From: Phenylobacterium sp.
Lineage (GTDB): Bacteria; Pseudomonadota; Alphaproteobacteria; Caulobacterales; Caulobacteraceae
Direction of reading: 5' to 3'
DNA: 44,199 bases
Assembly (NCBI RefSeq): GCF_030697305.1
Contig: NZ_JAUYQL010000102.1
Span: 1 to 44,199, forward strand
The notes below the pieces were generated by a model. It saw nothing but the letters and a program-made list of their open reading frames with translations. It was not told the origin of the DNA and did not search any database. This document shows positions 20,257-28,331 of this stretch, in pieces (the first letter of the stretch is position 1; every line of letters starts with the position of its first letter). Both the position numbers and the translations under genes were made by a program.

Positions 20257-22031
20257 GCCGTCGGGGCTGCGCTCACCGCATAGATCTGCAAGGCTTCGGT
20301 CGCGGTTGAGCGCGGCTCCAGCCAGGCCGGAACCTCGCCGCGGTCGAGGCGCATCTGCAAGCTGGCCGCGCCCAGGCCTTCATGGTTGCGGTTCTTGCGC
20401 CGGGCCGGACAGGCGACGACGTAGTCCACCCCCAGCGAGCGCACCGCCGCCTCGTCGTTCTGCGGTGTCGAAGCCAGCGCGGTATTGGCGCCCAGAATGC
20501 CCCGCTCGGCCCGGTGATAGGGGGCGCTGACCACCGAGTGGACGGTGTCGGCCAGGATGAACGGGCCCAGATCGATCTCGGCCAGTACCAGGCCCTTCGG
20601 CTGGGACGCGAGGTGCGCATAGGCCACGTCAAGGTCGCAGCGCTCCGGGTCGGCGGCGGCGGCGGAGACTGGTTGCTTCCAGCCCGGCGCCGCGTCGAGC
20701 GCCGGCAGCAGGACCGCCTGAGAGGTCAGGCAAAGCAACGCGACGCCGGGCAGGAGCGCGCCACGGAACCACCACGCCGAGACGACTGCGAGGCCCGCGG
20801 CGACCAGCGGGGCGGCGATCCAGAACGGGTAATTGGCGATGCGGCCGGCCTGCAGCGCGGCGACCAGTCCGGCGATCAGGCAGGCCCCGGCCATCATCCA
20901 TCCGAAGTCGCGTGACCAGCCCCGGACGCCCAGCCAGATCCAGCCCGCGACGCCCAGGACGATCATCACCAAAGCTGCGGCGGCCTGGTCGGAGTGTTGC
21001 GAGATCAGCGTCGTCAGCAGCGGCTGCATCTCGTCGACCTGCAACAGCCAGATCGCCCGCAAGGCCGGATCAACCGCGCCCAGCGGGCCGCCCAGGCAGC
21101 GCGGCTCCGGCGCCAGATAAGCGAATGCGGCCGCGACACCCACCGCCCCCAGCGCCGCCAGACGCGCGGTGAGGCTCTTGTTCTGCGACCAGGCGATGAC
21201 GCCGCAAAGGCCGACGCCGGCGATCATCACCGCCCCCCAGAGGTTGGCGCCCAGGGCGTCGCAGAACGGCGTGGCCCATCGCGACGGCGCGGTCTGCACG
21301 GCGTAGAGCAGGGTCAGCGCGGCGGGCAGCGCGACCGCGTAGGCGGCCGCCGGACGCGCGCCATCCGCCGGGGCGAGGACGAAACGCAGCGCCAGGCCCG
21401 CACCGATCAGTCCCACGAACGGCAGGCATTCCAGACCCACGGCGAGCGCCAGCGCGCTGGTCAGCGCGGCCAGCAGCGCCCCGGCGCGGTCCCCTCTCAC
21501 CGCTCCGGCCAAGGCCGCCAGGGTCAGGGCGATCTGGACATCGTGATGGTCGATACGGCCTGGGCGCCACTGGCCAAACAGCAGCGGGTTGATGATCAGC
21601 AGCAGCGCGCACAGGGCCATCGCCTGTCCGCCGCCGAAGCGGCGCGCGATCGACATCGCCGCCCATGCCGCCGGGAACACCCACAGCAACGGCCAGATCA
21701 TCCGCGTCGCGTCTTCGGCGCGCGGTCGCTCCATCAGCAATTCAAAGAACGTCGTCATGCCAACTAGCGCGCCGTCGATCAGTCGCGACCAGTGCATGTC
21801 CATGCCGATCGGCGGCTGCAGGCGAGCGACGCGTTGGTCCCACCAGCCCTGCCCGTCCATCAGCGCGCGCACGTTGACCAGCCGCATGGCGTCGTCCGTG
21901 TCGCCCAGGGTGCGATGCACGTCGGCGCCCGCGATCAGCAGCAGAATCCCTGCCACGACGAGGGAAACACCGAGTGCGCAGGCCCAGGTCGGCGCGTTCA
22001 GATGAGGCGAAGGCGCGGGCCGGGAGGTCAT
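20229..22031 (-). CDS. Polytopic membrane protein resembling GT-C glycosyltransferases
   Basis: 600 residues with roughly eleven hydrophobic segments. After the first membrane helix comes GDTDDAMRLVNVRALMDG, then WWDQRVARLQPP and MHWSRLIDG, and later GRIDHHDVQIALTL. An acidic DxD pair in the first outer loop, followed by many membrane helices, is the plan of GT-C enzymes (STT3/PglB, PMT, ArnT) that use polyprenyl-phosphate sugars. The C-terminal 130 residues are soluble (EIDLGPFILADTVHSVVSAPYHR, split here as EIDLGPFILADT then HSVVSAPYHR). Proteins like this are annotated only as conserved hypothetical in alphaproteobacteria. A transferase role is an inference. It is divergent from the UGM-like flavoprotein gene. 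Confidence 0.6.
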   Translation of the reverse strand: MTSRPAPSPHLNAPTWACALGVSLVVAGILLLIAGADVHRTLGDTDDAMRLVNVRALMDGQGWWDQRVARLQPPIGMDMHWSRLIDGALVGMTTFFELLMERPRAEDATRMIWPLLWVFPAAWAAMSIARRFGGGQAMALCALLLIINPLLFGQWRPGRIDHHDVQIALTLAALAGAVRGDRAGALLAALTSALALAVGLECLPFVGLIGAGLALRFVLAPADGARPAAAYAVALPAALTLLYAVQTAPSRWATPFCDALGANLWGAVMIAGVGLCGVIAWSQNKSLTARLAALGAVGVAAAFAYLAPEPRCLGGPLGAVDPALRAIWLLQVDEMQPLLTTLISQHSDQAAAALVMIVLGVAGWIWLGVRGWSRDFGWMMAGACLIAGLVAALQAGRIANYPFWIAAPLVAAGLAVVSAWWFRGALLPGVALLCLTSQAVLLPALDAAPGWKQPVSAAAADPERCDLDVAYAHLASQPKGLVLAEIDLGPFILADTVHSVVSAPYHRAERGILGANTALASTPQNDEAAVRSLGVDYVVACPARRKNRNHEGLGAASLQMRLDRGEVPAWLEPRSTATEALQIYAVSAAPTAQSINLRVR

Positions 22032-22271
22032 GATATCTCCCGCACGGGATCGATGCGGCAGCCTTCCCGCATCCGGGTTTACGCGACCTAAAGTTTATTA
22101 GCCGACGTTGCCGTCTGCGCCGACGCCAGGCGCACAGAAAGTGATCGATGGCGAAAATCTCGCTCGCGCGACCGAACCTTGAGGCCTTCGCGCTGGTAAT
22201 GTAGCGGAGCCGCCAACAGGTGAGGCGCGAGGGCTCCGGCGGCGCGATTGTCCGCTAACTGACAGGAAGTC
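22032..22271. other. Divergent gap between the GT-C-like and UGM-like genes
   Basis: Both genes must have their promoters here. An AT-richer stretch sits near 22086-22100 and TTGAGG-N12-TAATGT near 22179-22202, but neither fits a known consensus well. No gene, RNA or long repeat is seen. Confidence 0.4.
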
Positions 22272-23813
22272 GTGCGCGTGCAGACTGACACCGAGGTTCT
22301 GATCATCGGCGGGGGGCCGGCCGGCCTGACCGCGGGCTATCTGCTGGCCAAGAAGGGCCGTGCGGTGACGGTGATCGAACGCGACCCAATCTACCTGGGC
22401 GGCATCAGCCGCACCGTGAACTACAAGGACTTCCTGTTCGACATTGGCGGCCACCGCTTCTTCTCCAAGTCGCGCGAAGTGGTCGACCTGTGGCGCGAGA
22501 TCCTGCCCGACGATTTCATCGAGCGGCCGCGCCTGTCGCGCATCTTCTACAACGGCAAATTCTTCGCCTACCCGCTGAAGGCCTTCGAGGCGCTGTTCAA
22601 GCTGGGCCTGCTGAACAGCGCGGCGTGCGTGCTGTCCTACGCCTACGCCCGGGTCGCACCGGTGAAGCAGCCGAAGACCTTCCACCAGTGGGTGCGCAAC
22701 CAGTTCGGCGAGCGCCTGTTCTCGATCTTCTTCAAGACCTACACCGAGAAGGTGTGGGGCATGTCCTGCGACGAGATCTCGGCCGACTGGGCCGCGCAGC
22801 GCATCAAGGGGCTGGACCTGGCGATCGCGGTGCGCGACGGCCTGACCCGTTCCCTCGGCATCAAGCGCAAGACTGACGGCTCCACCGCCAAGACCCTGCT
22901 TGAGACCTTCCAATACCCCCGGCGCGGCCCCGGCATGATGTGGGACGCCGCGGCCGCCAAGATGCAGGGCTTCGGCGGCAAGGTGCTCATGGACCGCACG
23001 ATGCAGGGTGCGGCTTGGGACGCCAGGAACAAGGTCTGGACCGTGACTTCGACCGACGCCGCCGGCGGCGAGCATGTGGTCACGGCGCGCCACGTGATCT
23101 CCTCGGCTCCGATCGTCGAACTGACCAGCGCGCTCAGCCCCGCGCCCTCCAGCCGGCCGTCCGCCAAGCAACTGCGCTATCGCGACTTCCTCACCGTGGC
23201 GCTGATCGCCAAGAGCCCGGCCGAATTCCCGGATAACTGGATCTACATCCACGACCCGTCGGTGAAGGTCGGGCGGGTGCAGAACTTTGCGTCCTGGTCG
23301 CCGGAAATGGTGCCCCAGGACGGCTACGCCTGCCTGGGCATGGAATACTTCTGCTTCGAGGGCGACGGCCTGTGGGCGTCCAAGGACGAAGACCTGATTG
23401 AGCTGGCCAAGCGCGAGATCGGCCACATAGGTCTGGTCCGCCCTGAAGACGTGGTCGACGCTTGCGTTGTGCGCCAGCAAAAGGCCTATCCGGTCTACGA
23501 CGACGCCTATCAGGCCAACGTCGAGGCGGTACGCGTCGATCTGGAGCGGAACTTCCCGACCCTGCACCTGGTCGGCCGCAACGGCATGCACAAGTACAAC
23601 AACCAGGACCACGCGATGATGACCGCCATGCTGACGGTCGAGAACATCCTGGCTGGCGAGCGCATCTACGACGTGTGGCAGGTGAACGAGGACGCCGAAT
23701 ACGGCGAAGCCGGCCTGTCGGGCGCCGAAGAGGCCCTGAAGAGCGAGCGTCTGGTCCCGCGCCGCGTCAAATCCGAGAGCCATGCGCCGGCGATGACCAG
23801 CGCGGCGGTCTGA
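22272..23813 (+). CDS. FAD-dependent oxidoreductase, UDP-galactopyranose-mutase-like
   Basis: 513 residues. The FAD-binding motif EVLIIGGGPAGLTAGYLLA is at about 8-26, followed by VIERDPIYLGGISRTV and FDIGGHRFFSK, features shared with UDP-galactopyranose mutases and protoporphyrinogen-oxidase-like amine oxidases. The end has LVGRNGMHKYNNQDHAMMTA, the second FAD contact. Such enzymes act on nucleotide or lipid-linked sugars in surface-polysaccharide pathways. GTG at 22272 is used; AGGAA lies 4 bases upstream of it, and a GTG two codons later would give a spacing of 10. Its divergent neighbour resembles a membrane glycosyltransferase, which supports a glycan role, though the substrate is unknown. 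Confidence 0.8.
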   Translation: MRVQTDTEVLIIGGGPAGLTAGYLLAKKGRAVTVIERDPIYLGGISRTVNYKDFLFDIGGHRFFSKSREVVDLWREILPDDFIERPRLSRIFYNGKFFAYPLKAFEALFKLGLLNSAACVLSYAYARVAPVKQPKTFHQWVRNQFGERLFSIFFKTYTEKVWGMSCDEISADWAAQRIKGLDLAIAVRDGLTRSLGIKRKTDGSTAKTLLETFQYPRRGPGMMWDAAAAKMQGFGGKVLMDRTMQGAAWDARNKVWTVTSTDAAGGEHVVTARHVISSAPIVELTSALSPAPSSRPSAKQLRYRDFLTVALIAKSPAEFPDNWIYIHDPSVKVGRVQNFASWSPEMVPQDGYACLGMEYFCFEGDGLWASKDEDLIELAKREIGHIGLVRPEDVVDACVVRQQKAYPVYDDAYQANVEAVRVDLERNFPTLHLVGRNGMHKYNNQDHAMMTAMLTVENILAGERIYDVWQVNEDAEYGEAGLSGAEEALKSERLVPRRVKSESHAPAMTSAAV

Positions 23814-23880
23814 CCCAATGGCGCCGCCGCCTTGCGGCGGGCCGGAGATCACATAGGCTGACGTTCGAAAACGCCGCCGA

Positions 23881-26800
23881 GTGACCCACACCGATCCCCC
23901 ATCTGCGCGCACGCCCAAGTCCCGGTCCCGAGGGGCGCGGGTCGTGCTCGCCGTCTGTCTGCTGGTGGCCCTGGCGCTCATCGCCGTCTGGGCGGCCAGG
24001 CGAGCGATCGCGCGTGAGGCGCTGATCGGCTGGCTACATAGTCACGGGGTCGAAGCCGACGCCCGGGTCGAGGCCTTCGGCCTTACCGGCTTCACCGGCG
24101 CGGTGACCGCCGGCCCAACAGGCGATCCGGATTTCGCCGCCGAACGGGCGGAGATTTCGTACGGTCTCGCCGGTCCGTGGTCTGGCAGGCCTCTGGGTCT
24201 GGACGTGAGCTCCGTGCGCTTGGTGCGTCCGGTGCTGAAGGCGCGGTGGCGAAACGGGAAGCTCAGCGCCGGCGCCCTCGACCCGCTGATCGCGGAATTC
24301 ACCCGCAAACCTCCCAGACCCGACGCCCGCCAGCCCAAGGTCACTATCGAGAACGGCACGCTGCGTCTCGACACCGACTACGGGATCGTACGGCTGAACG
24401 CCGACGCCAGGCTGGAGGACGGCAAGCTGCTGGCCCTCGACGCGAGATTGGCCCAGGCGGCCCTGCGCGGGCCTGCCGGATCGGCCGCTGCTGGACCTGG
24501 CCGGCTGACCTTGAACACCCGGGGCGACCGGGTGGCGCTGGCGCTCGACCTGCCGCTCACCCGTCTGGAGGTCGCGCAGACGCGCCTGGACGACGCGCGC
24601 CTGCGGATCGCCGGCGATCTGCCCTACCCGGACTTCAAGCGGCGGCGCGGCGATGGTCGGGTGACGCTGACCCTGAACGGCGAGGCGGCCACACTGACCA
24701 GCAGCGGCGCGAGCCTGAAGGGCGCAATGCTTGAGGGCCGATTTGACGGCGTGGCCGCAGGCTGGATCGAAACCCTGACACTGAGCGGCCAGGCGGCGCT
24801 GATGGCCCACGCGGTCTCCGCGGCCCACGGTGACTTGCAGATCGGCCCGGCGAAGGTCGACCTGCGCGCCGAGACGGCGACCTGGAGCCGCAACGGCGGC
24901 GACCAGCTCAATGCACGGATGACGGTGAAAGCCGTGGTCGATTCCCTGCGCAGCGGCGACGCGCGCCTGCGCAGCCTCACCGTCGACCTGGCGGGAGCCG
25001 GCGAATGGCGCGCCCAGGGTCCCGCGCGACTCAACCTCGCCGGATCGGCCGCCTCGGCCGGCGCGCTCACTTCACTTGGGCGTGTCGAGGCCAAGGACAT
25101 GCCGCAGATCGCGGCCCTGAAGCGCGGACTGGCCGACTTCCGCGCCACGGCGCCGGGGGTTCGGATCACCCTGGACGACGGCCTGCGGCTCGCCCTGAGC
25201 CAGCCCGCGCGGCTCGCCGGCGCCGGCGGCCTGACAGTGATCGTCTCCCCCTCGCGCAGCCAGCCGCTGATCGGGCCGGGCGGCGGCGCGTTCGAGGCGC
25301 TGGCGAGCGGCGGCGGTTTTCCACGTGTCGCTCTGACAGGCGGCCGGTGGCGGACGGTGAACGGCGGCGTCGCGTTCGACGGCGGACTGGCGGCCCAGGG
25401 CGATTTCGGTCCGCTGCACGGCTTCTCAACGCAAAGCGCCGTCACGCTGCGGGTCATTGGCCCGACCACGACGCTCGCCACTGGCGGCTGCCTGCCGATC
25501 CGGGCGAAGCATCTGGAACTGGGCGAGAACGATCTTGAGGATCTGAGCCTCAGCCTCTGCCCATCCGGCGGACCGCTGGTGACCGCGCGCGGCGGCGACT
25601 GGCGTACGAACGCGACGGTGCGCGCCCTGCGCGCCCGCGCACCGTTCCTGGAAGCGAGCTTTGAAGACGCCGCCGGACCGCTCGGCTTTGGGATCGCCAA
25701 AGGCGTCATGCGCGGCCGTTTCGATGTGCGCGGCGCCCGGATCACGGACCTGGCCTCGGTGCGTCGCTTCAGCCCCCTGCGCGCCGCGGGTGTGGCCGGG
25801 GTCGCAGGCGACATCTGGAGCGCCAAGCTGACCCTCGCCGACGGGGCGAACCGCGACCTGGGCGTCGCGGAGCTCCGCCATGACGTGTCGCAGGGCGTGG
25901 GCCGCGTGGTGCTCGACGCCGCCGACCTGGTGTTCGCCGAGGGCGGGCTGCAACCGGCCGAGTTGTCGCCCCTGGCGTCGGCGATCGGCTCACCCGCTCG
26001 CGGGCGGGCGCACTTCTCTGGCGGCTTCGACTGGACGACCGCGGGTACGGCCAGTCAGGGCTTCCTGGAGATCGACGAACTGGACTTCCAGAGCCCAGCC
26101 GGCCCGGTCACCGGGCTGTCCGGCGACATCACCTTCTCCAGCCTCGCGCCGTTGGAGACACCGCCTGGCCAGGCGCTCAGCGTCCAGCGCATCGCGGCCG
26201 CCAGCGGCTTGACGGACCTGCGCGTGGGCTTCGCCCTGACGCCGGAAGCGCTGCGGGTCGACGGCGCGACGGCGAACCTGGCCGGCGGCGTCATCAGCGC
26301 CGAAGCCTTCACGCTGCCGCTCAAGCCCGGCGCGCCCTGGGGCGGGACGCTGAGCCTCAAGGACGTGCAGTTGTCCGACCTGGTCGAGGCGTCGCCCTTC
26401 GCCGACCGCATGGACCTGCAGGCCAAGGTGGACGGGCGCATCCCGTTCACGGTGATCCAGGAAGGCTTCCGCATCTCGCAGGGCGAGCTGCACGCCATCG
26501 AGCCCGGCAAGCTGTCGCTGAAGCGCGAGGCGCTGACCGGCGTCGCGGCGACGACCCAGGCCGCACCGGACGCACCGGACGCACCCGCCCCCAACGCCTT
26601 CACCGACTTCGCCTACCAGGCCATGGAACACCTGACTTTCACCGAGCTCAGTGCGCGCATCGACAGCCTGCCGCAGGGCCGCATAGGCGTGGTGCTGCGG
26701 GTCAAGGGCGAGCACCAGCCGCCGACCCATCAGGAGATCCGGATCTCCGCCGCCGACCTGATCCGCAACAAGTTCCTTGAACGCGAGCTGCCGCTGCCGT

Positions 26801-26955
26801 CCGGCACCAAAGTGGACCTGACTCTGGACACGTCCTTGAACCTGGACCAGTTGCTGGGCGACTATGCGGGCTATCAGCAGCTACGCGGTTCAGCCGCCGT
26901 TCAGCCTGCACCCGCCAATACGGCGCCAGGGCCATCGGAGACCACGACCCCATGA
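23881..26955 (+). CDS. ydbH: YdbH-family AsmA-like inter-membrane lipid transport protein
   Basis: 1024 residues. One N-terminal membrane helix (about 20-40, VVLAVCLLVALALIAVW) anchors a long periplasmic part made of repeated beta-strands. The C-terminal region with GRIPFTVIQEGFRISQGELH is the YdbH (formerly dicarboxylate-transport) domain. In Escherichia coli YdbH is one of three AsmA-like proteins (with TamB and YhdP) that carry phospholipids to the outer membrane. The gene overlaps ynbE by ATGA, so translation is coupled. The start is GTG with no good ribosome-binding site; a later in-frame start would remove the cytoplasmic tail, not the anchor. Confidence 0.88.
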   Translation: MTHTDPPSARTPKSRSRGARVVLAVCLLVALALIAVWAARRAIAREALIGWLHSHGVEADARVEAFGLTGFTGAVTAGPTGDPDFAAERAEISYGLAGPWSGRPLGLDVSSVRLVRPVLKARWRNGKLSAGALDPLIAEFTRKPPRPDARQPKVTIENGTLRLDTDYGIVRLNADARLEDGKLLALDARLAQAALRGPAGSAAAGPGRLTLNTRGDRVALALDLPLTRLEVAQTRLDDARLRIAGDLPYPDFKRRRGDGRVTLTLNGEAATLTSSGASLKGAMLEGRFDGVAAGWIETLTLSGQAALMAHAVSAAHGDLQIGPAKVDLRAETATWSRNGGDQLNARMTVKAVVDSLRSGDARLRSLTVDLAGAGEWRAQGPARLNLAGSAASAGALTSLGRVEAKDMPQIAALKRGLADFRATAPGVRITLDDGLRLALSQPARLAGAGGLTVIVSPSRSQPLIGPGGGAFEALASGGGFPRVALTGGRWRTVNGGVAFDGGLAAQGDFGPLHGFSTQSAVTLRVIGPTTTLATGGCLPIRAKHLELGENDLEDLSLSLCPSGGPLVTARGGDWRTNATVRALRARAPFLEASFEDAAGPLGFGIAKGVMRGRFDVRGARITDLASVRRFSPLRAAGVAGVAGDIWSAKLTLADGANRDLGVAELRHDVSQGVGRVVLDAADLVFAEGGLQPAELSPLASAIGSPARGRAHFSGGFDWTTAGTASQGFLEIDELDFQSPAGPVTGLSGDITFSSLAPLETPPGQALSVQRIAAASGLTDLRVGFALTPEALRVDGATANLAGGVISAEAFTLPLKPGAPWGGTLSLKDVQLSDLVEASPFADRMDLQAKVDGRIPFTVIQEGFRISQGELHAIEPGKLSLKREALTGVAATTQAAPDAPDAPAPNAFTDFAYQAMEHLTFTELSARIDSLPQGRIGVVLRVKGEHQPPTHQEIRISAADLIRNKFLERELPLPSGTKVDLTLDTSLNLDQLLGDYAGYQQLRGSAAVQPAPANTAPGPSETTTP

Positions 26956-27143
26956 TCAGTCGCACGAAGGGCGTTTCCGCCTGCGCCGCCCTGGGCCTGA
27001 CCCTGTTGGCGGGGGCCTGCGCGCCCACCGTTCATGTGGATGTTAAACCGATCACCATCTACGCCAAGCTGGACGCCGACGTACGGCTGCGCCTCGACGA
27101 GGACGTCAAGGCGCTGATCCAGAAGAATCCGAACCTGTTCTGA
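26952..27143 (+). CDS. ynbE: YnbE-like outer-membrane lipoprotein
   Basis: 63 residues with a lipoprotein signal ending LLAGAC (cysteine near residue 23) and a short mature chain containing VDVKPITIYAKLDADVRLR and KALIQKNPNLF, the YnbE pattern. In Escherichia coli YnbE is an outer-membrane lipoprotein that stacks beta-strands onto the end of YdbH to finish the lipid bridge. The ATG overlaps the ydbH stop by four bases. The next gene, ydbL, begins 12 bases later. Confidence 0.87.
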   Translation: MISRTKGVSACAALGLTLLAGACAPTVHVDVKPITIYAKLDADVRLRLDEDVKALIQKNPNLF

Positions 27144-27154
27144 AGGACATCATC

Positions 27155-27517
27155 ATGAGGCGGCGTAATCTTATGGCGGCGATCGCCGGGGCGGCCGGCG
27201 CGATGCTGCTGGTCACCGCGGCGGCCGGACAGACCGGCCAGGCCAAGGCCGTGGTCGACCAGGCGAAGGCTCAAGGCGCGGTTGGCGAACAGTCCGACGG
27301 CTATCTTGGCTTCGTTCGCGGCTCCTCCGACGCCGCCGTGAAAGCCGCGGTCGACGAGATCAACGCCGGCCGCGCCCAGCTCTATCGTGAGGCCGCGGCG
27401 CGCAACGGCGTGACCCCGCAGGCCGCGGGCGCCGCCACCTTCCAACAGGTGGTGACGCTGAAGCTCCAACCGGGCGAATACTACCGCACACCCGACGGCG
27501 CGTGGGTGCGTAAATAA
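27155..27517 (+). CDS. ydbL: YdbL-like periplasmic protein (DUF1318)
   Basis: 120 residues with a signal peptide (MRRRNLMAAIAGAAGAMLLV to AAAGQ). The mature part holds AVVDQAKAQGAVGEQSDGYLG and ten or so residues later VDEINAGRAQLYREAAARNG, the DUF1318 pattern, and ends GEYYRTPDGAWVRK. In Escherichia coli YdbL acts as a periplasmic helper that keeps YnbE-YdbH assembly in check. The ribosome-binding site AAGGA overlaps the end of ynbE. It completes the ydbH-ynbE-ydbL operon; the downstream terminator at 27623-27656 probably also ends this transcript. Confidence 0.87.
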   Translation: MRRRNLMAAIAGAAGAMLLVTAAAGQTGQAKAVVDQAKAQGAVGEQSDGYLGFVRGSSDAAVKAAVDEINAGRAQLYREAAARNGVTPQAAGAATFQQVVTLKLQPGEYYRTPDGAWVRK

Positions 27518-27541
27518 TCGCCGAAAACTGCGCGAACGTCT

Positions 27542-27566
27542 GGAACCCGGCTGAATCACGCTCGTT
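27542..27566 (+). promoter_or_regulatory. SigT/EcfG-type promoter for the small RNA
   Basis: GGAAC at 27542-27546 and CGTT at 27563-27566 are spaced by exactly 16 bases, a full match to the alphaproteobacterial general-stress promoter. It starts 25 bases after the ydbL stop, and the only thing downstream before a terminator is the hairpin RNA at 27573-27656. Confidence 0.82.
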
Positions 27567-27572
27567 GATGAA

Positions 27573-27656
27573 GTGTGGCGGCTCAGACGCCCCCCCGACT
27601 TGTGGGCCGCCCCCAAAAGATCGCCCCGGCCTCCTCAGAGGCCGGGGCTTTCGTTT
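27573..27656 (+). ncRNA. Candidate general-stress small RNA (GsrN-like)
   Basis: A transcript starting about 7 bases after the CGTT box would be about 84 nucleotides. Its 5' part folds into a 9-bp stem (27577-27585 with 27603-27611, one G-U pair) carrying a 17-nucleotide loop with seven consecutive cytosines (27590-27596). An A-rich linker follows, then an 11-bp terminator hairpin. No open reading frame fits. GsrN of Caulobacter is a SigT-dependent RNA whose 5' hairpin exposes a C-rich loop that pairs with target mRNAs such as katG. The promoter class, the C-rich loop, the terminator and the host group all agree. Direct homology was not tested by alignment, so the name is provisional. Confidence 0.7.
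27623..27656 (+). terminator. Intrinsic terminator of the small RNA (and probably of ydbHL)
   Basis: An 11-bp perfect G+C-rich stem (27623-27633 with 27638-27648) closes a CTCA loop and is followed by TTTCGTTT. It is the strongest terminator in the window. Confidence 0.92.
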
Positions 27657-27713
27657 GCGCTAGCGCCGTCGAACGCGATCGCGCCGACATCAGGGTTAAT
27701 TAACAGGAACGTG

Positions 27714-27738
27714 GGAACGTAGGACGTCTGCCAGGGTT
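27714..27738 (+). promoter_or_regulatory. Second SigT/EcfG-type promoter, upstream of the 63-residue protein
   Basis: GGAAC at 27714-27718 and GGTT at 27735-27738 are 16 bases apart. An additional GGAAC lies 8 bases earlier (27706-27710) without a partner at the right distance. A perfect palindrome GTTAATTAAC (27695-27704) sits just upstream. The site would give a leader of about 15 bases before the GTG at 27760. Confidence 0.6.
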
Positions 27739-27759
27739 GGCACGTCATGGGTAGCGATC

Positions 27760-27951
27760 GTGTCCAGGACTGAACGAATTCAGCAAGAGGCCAGGAGCCT
27801 GTGGATCGAGGTCTTCGGCGAACCCCCGTCTGAGGACCTGGACGGGGATCAGATGCTGAACATCATCTTCCAGCGCACGCCGCCATCGACTTATTCGCGG
27901 TTGGGCGCCGCGCAGCGCAGTCGAAATCTGGTCTGGCCGCGAAAGCGTTAG
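27760..27951 (+). CDS. Small hypothetical protein, 63 residues
   Basis: The GTG-started frame gives MSRTERIQQEARSLWIEVFG then EPPSEDLDGDQMLNIIFQRT and PPSTYSRLG, with a basic end WPRKR. It has no membrane segment and no signal. Short alphaproteobacterial proteins with an FGEPP followed by a hydrophobic IxxxxPP stretch seem familiar but carry no name I can give. A SigT-type promoter ends 22 bases before the start, so general-stress expression is likely if the gene is real. The ribosome-binding site is weak. It ends 6 bases from the convergent membrane-protein gene. Confidence 0.55.
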   Translation: MSRTERIQQEARSLWIEVFGEPPSEDLDGDQMLNIIFQRTPPSTYSRLGAAQRSRNLVWPRKR

Positions 27952-27957
27952 CGGACC

Positions 27958-28122
27958 CTAGAGGGCCAGCACCACGTAGCCGACGAATGTCGCTAGCAGC
28001 GTCCACAGCGCCACGCCCAGGACGAACGGCGCGATCGGGCGCTTGCCACGGACGAGGTCGCGCGTCGGCGGGCGCCGAACCGGCGAAGTGTAGTTCTCCG
28101 CGTACATATCGAACTTGGCCAT
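27958..28122 (-). CDS. Small single-helix membrane protein, 54 residues
   Basis: The protein starts MAKFDMYAENYTSPVRRPPT, continues with a basic stretch DLVRGKRP, and ends in one membrane helix (APFVLGVALWTLLATFVGYV), giving an N-in orientation by the positive-inside rule. AGGAG lies 7 bases before the ATG at 28122; a nearer ATG at 28128 would leave a spacing of one base, so the ribosome-binding site decides the start. Function unknown. It is divergent from copC, so a link with copper handling is possible but only positional. Confidence 0.7.
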   Translation of the reverse strand: MAKFDMYAENYTSPVRRPPTRDLVRGKRPIAPFVLGVALWTLLATFVGYVVLAL

Positions 28123-28149
28123 GGCCATGCTCCTTGACTGTTCGCGGCG

Positions 28150-28312
28150 GGGCCGATCCGGCCCAAAGCCCCCGGACCTGTCCCGTCGCGGGACGCGAAA
28201 CCCGCGCCCGACGAACAACGAGCAACAAAGGCGCCGCAACCGTCAGCGTGGCGGTTCTCAACCTTTCCTGGCGCGAGTAGGTTGTGTGCACGAGGGGTCT
28301 CGCAAACCTCGT
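28150..28312. promoter_or_regulatory. Three inverted repeats between the small membrane protein and copC
   Basis: GGGCC-N5-GGCCC spans 28150-28164, GTCCCG-TCG-CGGGAC spans 28180-28194, and ACGAGG-N11-CCTCGT spans 28290-28312. The last ends 19 bases before the copC start. They may be operators or, for the first two, leader hairpins of the minus-strand gene. No CueR-like or CopY-like motif was recognised. Confidence 0.4.
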
Positions 28313-28331
28313 TCCCCACAAGGAGTGCGTC

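Noticed and set aside
22098..23981. 627-codon open frame opposite the UGM-like gene
   Set aside because: Composition is that of an antisense shadow with no domain, while the plus strand encodes a complete flavoprotein.
28291..28315. GGAAC on the minus strand upstream of the small membrane protein
   Set aside because: The expected -10 box is absent at 16 or 17 bases.
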